Positions 1 to 11,000 of a DNA stretch of 64,000 nt are shown one piece after another. This DNA is from Musa acuminata AAA Group (Eukaryota > Streptophyta > Magnoliopsida > Zingiberales > Musaceae), in the NCBI RefSeq assembly GCF_036884655.1, contig NC_088357.1, positions 45,099,501 through 45,163,500 on the forward strand, read 5' to 3'. Under the pieces are notes generated by a model. That model ran no database searches and was not told the DNA's origin. It was given only the letters and a program-made list of their open reading frames with translations. Numbering within the stretch: the stretch's first letter is position 1; each line of letters starts with the position of its first letter. Position numbers and translations under genes: made by a program.

Positions 1-372
1 AGTAAGGAGGTTTGTAGTAAGATAAATTATACAAAAGAAATGCAAACCAGATTTTTATAGTGGTTCGGTCATCGTGACCTATATCCACTCCGCCGATTCC
101 TCTTCCATCGAGGTCACCGGCATCCACTATCGATCTTCCTCTAATAGGGAAGATCAATCTCCTTCTTACACCCCTCTTCTCCTTTTCACATGTTTAAGAG
201 ACAATCTTTACAAGAACTCACTCATCTCTTAAACTATTTTAACACTTAGACTAGAAGAGAAGGATTCTCACAAGAGATTACAACAGTATCTTTCCCTGTT
301 TAAATTCTCTGTGCTTGTGTAAGTTAACCAGGGATGAGAGGGATATTTACAAGCTTTAAGTTGATTCAAGCT
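1..372 (-). repeat. Partial LTR of truncated SIRE/Maximus-like Copia element
   Basis: This segment repeats 1,288-1,660 in direct orientation with scattered substitutions (for example the shared 'agtaaggaggtttg' start and the 'tagtggttcg' block). Since 1,288-1,660 lies inside the LTR at 1,122-2,736, this is the matching part of a second LTR of the same element. It runs off the window start. It joins gag directly at about 372-394, so pol and the first part of this LTR are missing. Confidence 0.7.
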
Positions 373-393
373 TATGCTCACCATCACTTGAGC

Positions 394-921
394 TTATGCT
401 CGAGTGGTCTTCAATTGTTCCAAGTTCAGTTTGTCCTCAAGTTCGTTTTGTGTATTGTATGTAATTTCATATGTCATTAATGAACTAATTAGTTCTTCAA
501 GTGAAAAATTTTTAAGATCTTTTGCCTCTTGTATTATGGTTACTTTCGGATCCCAACTCTTATTAAGAGAACGTAAAATTTTGTTTACAAGTTCAAAATC
601 CGAAAAACTTCTACCAAGTGTTTTTAAACCATTGACGATATCCGTAAAACAGGTGTACATGTCTCCAATCATTTTACTTTGTTTCATATGAAACAATTCA
701 AAATCATGTATCAAAAAGTTGATTTTCGAATCTTTAACTTTGCTGGTGCCTTCATGTGTGATTTCAAGAGTATGTCAAATATCGTGCACAGTTTTGCAAA
801 TAGAAACATGATTAAATTCATTTTTATCTAAGGCGCAAAACAAAGCATTCATAGCTTTCACATTTAAAGAAAAAGTCTTCTTCTCTAAATCATTCCAATG
901 ATTCATTGGAAAAGAAGACAT
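394..921 (-). pseudogene. Copia gag (UBN2-type) remnant with internal stop
   Basis: Read on the minus strand from ATG 921-919, the frame gives a Copia gag of the UBN2 family (residues such as 'FELFHMKQSKMIGDMYTCF' and 'SWDPKVTIIQEAKDLKNFSL'). It is broken by an in-frame TGA at 777-775. Upstream and downstream of that codon the frame is continuous, so a single base change (probably a Trp codon to stop) explains the break. The reading ends at 394, where gag is fused to LTR sequence. The product would have been the capsid-like protein of the retroelement. No protease, integrase or RT follows, so the copy is non-autonomous. Confidence 0.8.
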
Positions 922-1107
922 TTGAAATCAATTTTTGATAATATTTCATAAATCGAGATTAAATGAAAATAAGAAAACTCTCATTCGAGTTTTTCAATAT
1001 GTGTAGTCCGTCCCATTGAACAAGGGAGGGCAAATGAGAGAGTGACCCTCTTAAAAGCTGAAAAGAGTCATTTCTCTTAGGTGTTAAACCAAATGAGAAA
1101 TTACGAG

Positions 1108-1120
1108 GCTCTGATACCAA
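1108..1120 (-). other. Primer-binding site (initiator tRNA-Met) of Copia element
   Basis: On the minus strand this reads TTGGTATCAGAGC, the complement of the 3' end of plant initiator tRNA-Met that primes Copia reverse transcription. It lies one base from the LTR end at 1,122, fixing the element's orientation and LTR boundary. Confidence 0.85.
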
Positions 1121-1121
1121 C

Positions 1122-2736
1122 TGTTAGGAATGAGTCGACATTAAGAGGCGGGGAAGGGGGGGGAGAGTGAAGTAGTGCAGCGATAAAAATCATGGTTTTT
1201 GAAATTTTGTTTCGTATGGTAAAATCGATTTCGAAAATATGTTTAACTTGAAAGCGTGTTCGTAAATGTATTGAAAGTAGTAAGCAAGTAAGGAGGTTTG
1301 CAGTAAGATAAATTGCACAAAAGAAACATAAACTAGATTTTTATAGTGGTTCGATCGTCGTGACCTACATCCACTCCGTCAATTCCTTTTCCATTGAGGC
1401 CACCGACATCCACTATTGATCTTCCTTTAATAGGCGAAGATCAACCTCCTTATTACACCCCTCTTCTCCTTTTCATAGGTTTTGGAGACAACCTTTACAA
1501 GCACTCACTTCTCTCTCAAACTATTCTAACACTTAGACTAGAAGAGGAGGATTCTCACAAGAGATTACAATAGTATTTTTCCCTTTTTAAATTCTCTGTG
1601 CTCATGTAAGTTAACCAATGATGAGAGGGGTATCTATAAGCTTTAAGTTGATTTAAACTTGGAGCCTAAAAATGTCTCATCTCAAGTTTCCTGAGTACTG
1701 GTGATACCACCATCGTTACTGGGCGATACTACCGTCGCTAGTCTGTAACTAGGCGGTACCACCGCCTAACATGGGCGGTACCACCATTGGCAGCATTCAC
1801 TATCGGCGGTACCACTGCCCAGTCTGGGAGGTACCAATGCTCAGAAATCCTAGGATGCTATCTCCTAGGTGATGCCACCGCCGGTTGGGCTTTCAATATC
1901 CTGGTTGGGCCTTGAATCCGGTCCAAATCAGCCTAACTACAGGCCTAGTTGGCCCCTAATAGAGTTGATGAGATTACCTCCGAAATCACACTTTAATTAT
2001 GTGCTAATTACGATTCTTAAGACATATCATAAGCAAATCAAGTCTGGTTAGTTATGGTTTCTTCCGGCGAGCTTCCGACGAACTTCCGACGAACTTCCAA
2101 CGATCTCTTGGCAATATTCCAACGGACTCTCGGCAAGCTCCTGGACTTTACGATGATCTTCTTAACGAGTTCCGATGAGCTTCTTTGGCAAGCTCCATGA
2201 ACTTCTCGATCAATTTCGATAAAACTTCCGACGAACGTCCGGACTTCAGATGAACTCTCGAACTCCCAACGAAATCACGTTCTTAACTCCGGGACTTCAT
2301 TTTGCTTTATGCCTTGCTATCGTAGTTAATTCTGCACACATTAAACACACTTCGATCTAGACAATTATTACTAAGCATAAATCATGTTGTCCGACATGTC
2401 ATTGGTCCATCGACGCTTCGTCCGATTCTTTGGCACATTTTCCTCTTTTGCGGCTTATTGCCCAATTAGCCAGTTGACCTCTGCAACTCCGATATCCTTG
2501 ACGCAATATCCGCTCTTCGTGGCCTGATGCCCGAATCCATGGACCGAAGCTTTCTACCGATATGTCGACCGATCCTTCGGTGCGACGTCTAATCTTCTGA
2601 CATGTTTTTCTCTGGCCTAACATAATTCTTCCTGCTTTAATTATCTCTCCTGATCGAAGCATCATGCGTCACTCAAAATGTAGATCAATCATAAACACTT
2701 ATCAATTGTTTCATCATCAAAATCCGAGATTCAATA
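1122..2736 (-). repeat. SIRE/Maximus-like Copia LTR, about 1.6 kb
   Basis: The plus-strand left edge is TGTTAGGAATGAG next to the primer site. The right edge (about 2,736), read on the minus strand, is a 'TTGAATCTCGGATTTTGATGATG' type start, which I associate with SIRE/Maximus LTRs of monocots. Inside are a degenerate GGTACCACC-rich tract (about 1,700-1,850) and a degenerate 'cttccgacgaa' tandem tract (about 2,060-2,260). The short ORFs here are not genes. The right edge is approximate because the terminal TG is mutated. Confidence 0.75.
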
Positions 2737-2759
2737 CTTTTTTCACGTTCATTCATATT

Positions 2760-2965
2760 TTCGTTAATAAAACTGATAATATTAAGATAAATGAATCTAC
2801 TTATTTTACTTTCATAATTATAAGAATTCTAATATAAATATTTTAAATCTAAGGATGAAAATAGAAATGAGGTCTAATTGCATAAAATAATATATAATTA
2901 GCTCAATAATTAACTTAAATCAAATTATTTAGACTCATCAAATTAATAAATTAATTTTTCTATCA
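2760..2965 (+). repeat. Dispersed AT-rich repeat related to lectin-cluster repeat
   Basis: The stretch around 'ttactttcataattataag' followed by 'ctaatataaatattttaaatct' and 'tatataattag' matches the unit found repeatedly at 28.36-28.55, 29.05-29.2, 35.7-35.85, 36.4-36.55, 42.1-42.3, 54.0-54.15 and 54.75-54.95 kb. It is a dispersed repeat 20-50 kb from the lectin cluster. The rest of 2,737-3,120 is AT-rich with no feature I recognise. Confidence 0.55.
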
Positions 2966-3212
2966 AATTGAATCGTGATGATTTATATATTTTATCCAGA
3001 AATATGCAACATAAGAACAGTGATGAAATAAAACATCGATCCAAATTAGATTGAGACTTTTTAGTATAAAATTTTATTTTGAAATATACACAATTTTAGA
3101 AGAATCGTATAATATCTCACAATGAAAGCGCAACATCACTCTGGCCGAGGAGCAGAAACGAACGCCGGCTTATACTTCCCCCCTTTTCTGTGTCCGCCAC
3201 TGCCGCCGAATC

Positions 3213-6200
3213 ATGACCAGTTCTTCGGGTCCTTCTCGCAAGGTTCTTTCTCTCCTTCCCCTCCTCCTTCTCCCAATCTCTATGTATGATCCTGTCCGAT
3301 CCGCGATCACCAAAATTCCCCCTTCCTCCTCTTTTCCCTCTTCGCTTAGCACCGGAACTAACCTAATTTGGTCGATCGTTTCGCAGTCTCTGAGCAAGAT
3401 CGCGTGCAACAGGCTCCAGAAGGAACTGGCGGAGTGGCAGGTGAGCCCTCCGGCCGGCTTCAAGCACAAGGTCACCGATAACCTCCAAAGGTTGCGTCTC
3501 GGGCCTTGTTCTTCCTTTTCTAATCCCGTTCCTGGTTCCCTGGATCTTAGTTTACTCGAATTGCTTGTTTGTTTTGCTTAAAGATGGGTCATTGAAGTGG
3601 TTGGGGCGCCGGGGACTCTGTATGCGAATGAGACGTACCAGCTTCAGGTCGATTTTCCGGAGCATTACCCCATGGAAGCCCCTCAAGTGATGAATTACTA
3701 AGATATTTTTTCATAAAGGCTGCTTTTTTTTTAGTTTGTTGTGATTTATTTTGTGGCTATTTGGTTTCATCAGGTCATATTTCTTCATCCTGCGCCTCTT
3801 CATCCGCACATCTATAGCAACGGCCATATCTGTTTAGGTAGTTATCATAGCACTTGGTGGTAACCAAAATTTTCACCTGATAGTAAATTTTATTAATTGT
3901 TATTGCAAATGTAGCTTCCTGTTGTCAAAGGGGTTATTTTCTTAAATGGACACCACTTCGTTTTATTGTACCAGAAACTACCAATTAATTTGTTGGAATT
4001 ATTGGATCTTTGTATTAGACTGGCGATGATTGTTGAGAATATTTCTTTGTTATTTTATTTCTTCATTTAGTTACTGGTTTCTGATTAAAACGACTTTTGG
4101 TTATTCTGTATGTGTTACATCCTCTATCTCTTACCTGGTACAGGGAGCTTATTGAGGAATATAATGTTTAGGGATCTATATTGTCATATTTAATCCCCTA
4201 GTGGGTTTAGGTTGCACTGTAGAGCCTACTCATTTTTTTTTTTGTTTTCCCAACATTGCATTAGTAAATTCTGAGTGTTGTTGGGGAAAGTAGGTTGGTC
4301 ATCTGAGTATAAAGCAGATGGATCCAACCTTGTTAATTCATTGATGGTTGATCAACCCATGGATGCCAGAGGTAGACATCCAGCCAGCCCCTTCAATACC
4401 CCAAGTGATGCAAGGGAATAGGGTTAAGGGGAAGAAGAGGGTTCTCGAGAGTGTACCTGGGGCTGAGGAACCTTCCTTTTTTTAATATGCAAAGAAAACA
4501 CAACTAGGATGCTGACTGGGGGACACATGTCTGAGTGATCTACTTCATTTTTCTTGTTGGGTGGATAGGTCATTCTAGGAGGTTGGTTCTTGAAGTTCAT
4601 GAATTCACTTTGATCCTTTGGAGGGTTCACAAGGCAATGGTGGCAAATTCTGTTATGACATTGGAAAGACATTTCACTTCTAATTGTTCAGTATGTATGC
4701 CACCAATTATTTTGATATTGGGCTTAAGACTGCCATATCATCAGCTTCCCGCATTTCTGAGGCCAAAGTTACCCGGAAGAAAAGAGTATACCAGTTTACA
4801 CTTATTAATCATCTTAGCCAAATCTAACTCAACTGATTGGGTTTTGTGGGTGATGCATATATACATATGGTTCCTCCAACTGGCCAATGACAAAATGTCA
4901 TGTATCAGGTGCCACAAGCGACAAACCTGCTCCACTTCTCCAACATGTTGTCCACAAGCGCAAGTGTCTCCACTGCTACAACTCAACTGACAGAAACATC
5001 CTGTGCACCACTATTGTGATATGCTGCCTCTAATAGCTACTACTATCATGGCCAGTTCGACATCTCCAACATCCTTACGATCATGTGTCTAGCCTATGAC
5101 AAAAACATGGCCATCAAACGGTTTTAATATAAGAAATGCAAAACTGATTCCCATTCTGCCTATAATTAAACTTATGTACTTTTCCCTTTTTCCATTTTAG
5201 ACCATAACTAGAGCATCAAAGGAGGACCAGATATACTTAAAATGACTAAAGATTTCATAAAATTAGCTACTAAAAGTAGAAAAGAAAATGAATATAAAAA
5301 TATTAGAAAAATTAAAAGATACATCTACTGAGTAGGAGTTGGTCTAGGTCAACTTCTTGTAACAACTTGCCTTGGCTTGAGTTGGAAAAACCATTTCCCA
5401 TCCCTATTTGCATTTGACTTGGAATTGTCTGCTCTTGTACAAAGTTGAAGTCTCTTTGCCTACTCCAAAACCATGTAGTTCTTCTGTGGCTGGAATGTTG
5501 TCCCAAGCTAGAGAGCAAGCATATGATGGCCAACATGTATTCTCTTTTTGCATTCATATTTTTAGTGCATACCCTTAAATATGTGTCATTGATGATGCAC
5601 TTTGGACGTTCATGAAGATAAATAATCATGCTACAGACATTGAATTCTGTAAATATTTAGCTTGGATTAAGCAAGTGATTAATGTTATATGATCATTCAT
5701 ATGATCAAACAATTAATTAATTTTGTATATACTTTCATGATCGCTGGGCATATCTTCATATCATTTCTTCAAAGAATAACACTGCTCAAAAACCAGTTTC
5801 AGTTAAGGGATTATTACAATATAATTGAGATCAACTTTCAAAACATTGATAGTTTATCGTAAAATCCTGGGCTCAAATCCTGCTTTTGCCACTTACCCTT
5901 TGTAAAAAAAAAGAAAAAAATTCAAAACTTATATATTTAACAATGATTTTCTGCTTATAATACACGCTCGAAGGTACTTTGTTGAAATTGCATGTCAACC
6001 GGATAACTGAATTGTTTGCATTGAACATGAACAATTGATATGGAGTAGTGAATATGAACATGCTTTGATCTGTAACATGAATCAGACTGGTTTCTGCTGT
6101 GAGAGACATTTTTGTTTCCAATGATGGTACAGAACAAATAGAACTTTGAACATAGATGAAAAATAATTATGAAAAGTCAATTCATTTCTAGGAAGAGTGC

Positions 6201-6693
6201 ATCAGGAGAAGTTAGAGTTTAAACAGTCACATGAATTGTGAATAAGTACATTAGTGTAATTATGTTATGGAATAACTAGCTCAATATATATGTTTCTATC
6301 AAATAAATAACTAGCAAAGTAAATAGCACTATGGGTCTGTCAGCCTTTTGGACAAAAGTTTACCATGTTTCATTTACTGTTTCATTGATAATTTCCCTCC
6401 TTGATGGTTCTTCTGTTGGCGGTGCCAGATATACTATACGATTCTTGGTCGCCAGCAATGACTGTCAGCTCGGTTTGCATCAGCATTCTGTCCATGTTAT
6501 CAAGCTCAGCTGTTAAGGTACCCATACATTCCTGTGCTGCCAGTCACCTCCATATATTTTTTGGTGTTAAGATCAAAATCATTTTTTCTGGCTGCAGCAA
6601 CGTCCTGCTGATAACGACCGCTACGTGAAGAACTGCAGGAATGGTAAGTCTCCAAAGGAGATTAGATGGTGGTTCCATGATGACAAAGTATGA
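3213..6693 (+). CDS. E2 ubiquitin-conjugating enzyme, UBE2W / plant UBC15-18 type
   Basis: Six exons: 3213-3242, 3387-3490, 3584-3686, 3774-3837, 6429-6517, 6598-6693 (stop TGA). All introns are GT-AG and the exons sum to 486 nt, 161 aa, the usual length of the family. The UBC fold starts after a short Ser-rich N-terminus. Key stretches are 'GTLYANETYQLQVDFPEHYP', 'HPAPLHPHIYSNGHICLD' with the catalytic Cys99, 'SWSPAM', and a C-terminal tail ending 'WWFHDDKV'. The normal E2 'HPN' is 'HPH', as in UBE2W and plant UBC15-18. By family knowledge it accepts ubiquitin from E1 as a Cys thioester and passes it on. Human UBE2W modifies N-terminal alpha-amino groups, and that activity here is inference. 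Intron 4 is 2.6 kb and holds no recognisable gene. Confidence 0.92.
5870..5921 (+). repeat. Possible SINE tail (box-B-like motif plus A-rich tail)
   Basis: Within intron 4 of the E2 gene, GGCTCAAATCC (5,870-5,880) resembles a pol III B box. It is followed about 25 bases later by an A-rich tail (5,905-5,921). No convincing A box was found upstream, so this is only a possible SINE relic. Confidence 0.25.
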
Positions 6694-8052
6694 TAACTGG
6701 TACTAATGCTTCTCCTGTACCATATTTGACCATCCTTCTGAACTACCTGTCATACTCCATTTCCTATAACATAGGAGTATCAGGTGATCTAAAATCAGGG
6801 GTTTATAAGCTTACCAGTGTCATGCTATAGTATATTTGTAAAGGAAACAGTAATATTGATCTTGACATATTATGAGGACCAGAAGTACGTGGCCAACTTT
6901 TTTGGTCAGACAATTGTGAAGTTAATTTGAACTCCATTCCTAATGGAATTACTTTTGGCACCATATCTGTCTCCTAAAGTTCCTACTTTTGATAAAGATG
7001 CTCTATATCATATGATTTCAGTTCAGATACCTGAGCAGTTACTTGTCAGCTTGTTAGCAAAAACTGATAGAATGATACTTCTGTGTTGATCTTGTTGGTT
7101 TATGGCTTGGGAATTCAAGTCCAAGGAGCACATATTGCTTTGGATAATTTTCCTTGCGTCAATATGGAAACCGGTTTTCTTTGTGATCTGGGTTCAAAAT
7201 AGTTTCTTCGTTGCTAAAGGTTAAACTATATATTTGTTAAGTGTTATTTTGGTTATGTAACATGCATAACAATTCGAAGTCAATTAAGGTTCTTAATAAT
7301 GTATGGTCACAGTGTTTAAAGAGAGAGGAGCCAGAGTTGAGATCCCATAAAATTGTATTGGGCATGAAAATTATATCGGGTGCATACCTAATAAAATTTC
7401 TTTAATATTTAAATTAATTTTTATAATAGTATTATAATGAATCTGATGATGCATCTCATGTCGATCGAACGAAGAAGTGAAGATGATGTGTTCGATTAAT
7501 GATATGTAAGTCCGATGTTTGTTGGATGAGAATAAGATATCATCGCCATGCAGTGTCATAATCCCCATAATATTAATACATTTTGAAAACCTCATAAAAT
7601 CCACGTAATCTCTTATTAGGGCTCAACATGACTTGGCACGACCACCTCATCAGGTCTGTCTGGGTCAAGTAACATTCGAATCTAAATTGATATGGTGGTA
7701 GTTGGAGCCTTCTATCATACAAATTACGTTACCACAAGAATGACCCACGGCGGAGAAGCCGATGCTCCACTTCTCTAATTCTTTAATTGGGTCCCACTAG
7801 CGGCAATAACTCGTGGGGCGGGTAGTAGGTAAACGGGTACGTGAAAAGACGTCACTACATGGCGACGACGGTCCGATGCAACGCTCCATTTAATTCGTCA
7901 CACCGACTCCGTCGTTGATGATTGCGGTCGGCCACCGCGACACCGCCTTCGGAGGCTTTCTCGTTGCGTCTCTAATTTCGCGAGGGTTTAATCTTCCCTT
8001 CCCGTTTTGGAGGTGGATTCGAGAGGGAGGCTAGTTCTAGGGTTTTCAGAGC
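6694..8052. other. Intergenic region between E2 and ERO1 genes
   Basis: Contains the E2 3' flank, an AT-rich stretch (about 7,240-7,600) and the GC-richer ERO1 promoter and 5' UTR (about 7,740-8,052). No coding region is supported; the short ORF near 7,371-7,604 has no recognisable product. Confidence 0.6.
7838..7855 (+). promoter_or_regulatory. ACGT-core bZIP sites upstream of ERO1 (candidate UPR element)
   Basis: TACGTGA (7,838-7,844) and GACGTCAC (7,848-7,855; TGACGTC on the other strand) lie about 200 bases upstream of the ERO1 ATG. ACGT cores of this kind bind plant bZIPs, including bZIP28/60-type unfolded-protein-response factors, and ERO1 is a known UPR target class. Function here is inferred from motif and position only. 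Confidence 0.4.
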
Positions 8053-11000
8053 ATGGATGGGGCGAGGAATGGCGGTGGCAGGAGGAGGTGGCGGTGGGGT
8101 TGGGTCGTTGGGGCGCTGATTGCCGTTCTCCTCGCCACGGCCGCGACCTCCAGGAACTCCCCCAGGAACCCGCTCTCCGGGATCACCAGCAAGCTCTGCC
8201 AATGCACCGTAATCTTCTCTCCGCTTCCTTCCCTTGCAAAGATCCGATCTTGATGTCCTTTTCCCTGAAAATCGATTCGAAATGGAGTCTTGGTGATTAT
8301 TATGTCAATTAATTAGTTGAAATTTGGGCTCATTTTATCAGGAGTCGAGGAAGTACACCGGCATTGTGGAGGACTGTTGTTGTGACTACGAAACCGTAGA
8401 TTCCCTTAATAAGGAAGTGTTACATCCCATACTACAGGATCTTGTCACTACCCCGTTCTTTCGGTATTTTAAGGTAACTGATTGGTGGCTTTGATTCTTT
8501 TATGAATTCTTGTAGTATGTTTTTTTCATATCTTGTGATTCGTTTTATTGCTGTTGGTGAGAATGGGCTTTAGGGATGCATAAGTATTAGTCGTTTCATA
8601 GATTTATGCAAGTGAAAATTTTCATAATGATATGGATTGAATTGTCATCATTAATATGATTAAGTCTCAAAATTTGTTTTCCTTTTTTCCTTGATCTGAT
8701 CAGAAAGGAAAGAACTAGGGAATTTAGTCATCACAGAAGAAAGAAATGTGGAACATTTATTGAGCTTAGTTGTCTGCAGTTTAGTGAAATGTTCTTGATG
8801 TTTTTTTCTTAAAACCACCACCAACACATACAGACAAGGGAACAAAAGGTTGCATCTGCCTCTATCTTTCTTTAATTCTTAAGAAAGTTCTAGTTATAAC
8901 TAAGAGAAGAAACCAACAGAAATTGATCCCTTGAAGTGGAACGGGAATGTACAGAAAGTTCATTGCAAAAGCTTTCCTGATAAATTATTGCTTTGTATTT
9001 TTTCCTGTGTTTATCTGTTTGTTTCTGTCTCCTGTAGTTCTACGTAAATCTAGGTGGCCGAATCAGTGGTTCACCATTTTTTTAATCCCAGCATTAGCCC
9101 AACTAGAAGGCATGTTCTCCTTAATCAATGTTCATTTGAGTAGGCATTTCCAGACTTATTGATACTATCGAAAAAGTACTGGTGTTTTCAGGGTCAACAA
9201 TATCTTGATACTTGTTACCTGTTACAAATTACATCATCTATATATTCAGTGTGGTTGTTTGGTTGATAATTTAAATGGTTTTCTATTCGATGAAATGCAA
9301 GGCTTATGAGGTTTAAGTGCCAGTGTTTCCGAAGACAGATAAGCTTTGTGAAATGTCTATCTCTGATATTTCTGACTGATGCTTTAAATGGTACACTTGT
9401 ATAAACTGTTCTTATTTGCTTGGGTAAGCCCATCCAGACCAACATACAGTCTTCATTTGATCTTCTTGTAATTGAGCTCCCATATTTGCTTCATATAGCT
9501 TTGGTTCCTTTTCTTGTTCTGGCTCCTGTGTTGTTTTCCATTCGTCATTGTGGTATATCGCCATCCTAGATTTATTATCAAACATAGGATATCTAAGAGT
9601 GAATAATAGATAATAAAATCAGTTAAGATATTGATGAAAGTGGCCACAAGCAGTCAAGCATATACATATCTTTTTGATGCTAGGGTTCATATGGGATGTT
9701 TTTGTCAAAACAAAGTATATTTTAATAATAGAGGAGATAAGTCATGATGTCAGCTTACTTGAGATGCAATATTTTCTTTCTTTTGGCTTTTGTAGTTTGA
9801 GTCTCCCTTCTCAGGTTGCTAGATCAGCTGAGAGGATAAAGAGTTGATCTTTACTTTCTTATATATCCTTGATTTTTCTGAGTTATGAAACACAAATACA
9901 ATCTCAATTTTGATTGATATCATGGTGCCTTTACTTTTGTAGTCTATCTTCTATTTCACTTGGCAAGATTAATTGAAATGATCATGATATTCTTAAAAGA
10001 AAAAAAGAAATGATCATGATTGAACATTTTGGTGTCTGAGAAGCTGCATGCTTTGGTTGTAATTGTATTTAGTAGTTCTTTGGGTTGCTTAAGATCTCTG
10101 CATGAGTGTTCAACTGCTATAACTTTTATCTTATCACTTATCTTTCTGTGCTATTTTGTCACTTATCCTTCCGTGCTATTTAGAGAAGATAGATTATCTT
10201 TAACTTGTCCATCAAGCAGTCGTGGATGCCTTGGAGAAGATAAATATTTGTTTAGTATCTGAATATGTTATAATATATTCTGCATTGTATTGATCAAAAT
10301 GTGCATTTTCATAATGCTTATTTCATTTTAATAATTTAGTAAATGGACGCTTTGGTTTTCTTAGTGACTTTTTGCATAATGCTTATCAAGTAGTGCTGGA
10401 TAAAATTTCTCTGATGTCTGATTTTATTCTAATTAAAAATGCATTTTATTGGTCTAAATGGGTATTTTTATAGTACTTATTTCATTATCTAATTTTAGCT
10501 ATGTTGTAAAACGAATGCTCTGCTTTTTTTTAAATTGTCATTTTGCTTTGTTGTGGCATTGGAAGGTCAAATTATGGTGTGACTGCCCATTCTGGCCTGA
10601 TGATGGTATGTGCCGTCTTCGGGATTGCAGTGTCTGTGAGTGTCCAGAAAGCGAGTTTCCAGAGCCTTTTAAGAAACCTTTACATGGGCTTTCTGCTGAT
10701 GATCTAATATGTCAAGAGGGAAAACCACAGGCTACTGTTGATCGCACTCTGGATAATAAGATTTTCAGAGGGTGGATTGAAGTCGACAATCCATGGACTT
10801 ATGATGATGAGACTGATAATGGTAGTGCATCTAGTATGCTTGGTATCTTATTAGTTTGAGATAATTGTTATACCTTTGTGGTAGTTTCATCATATTGACT
10901 GATTATTGATGTTCAACTTTTTCCTCTTCTTGGTGCAGCTGAGATGACATATGTGAACCTTCAGCTTAATCCTGAGCGCTACACTGGTTACACTGGCCCT

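Noticed and set aside
1869..2051. 60-codon ORF inside the SIRE-like LTR
   Set aside because: Lies within LTR sequence rich in degenerate repeats; not a gene.
3170..3475. 101-codon minus-strand ORF over the start of the E2 gene
   Set aside because: Overlaps exons 1-2 of a well-supported gene and has no known domain.
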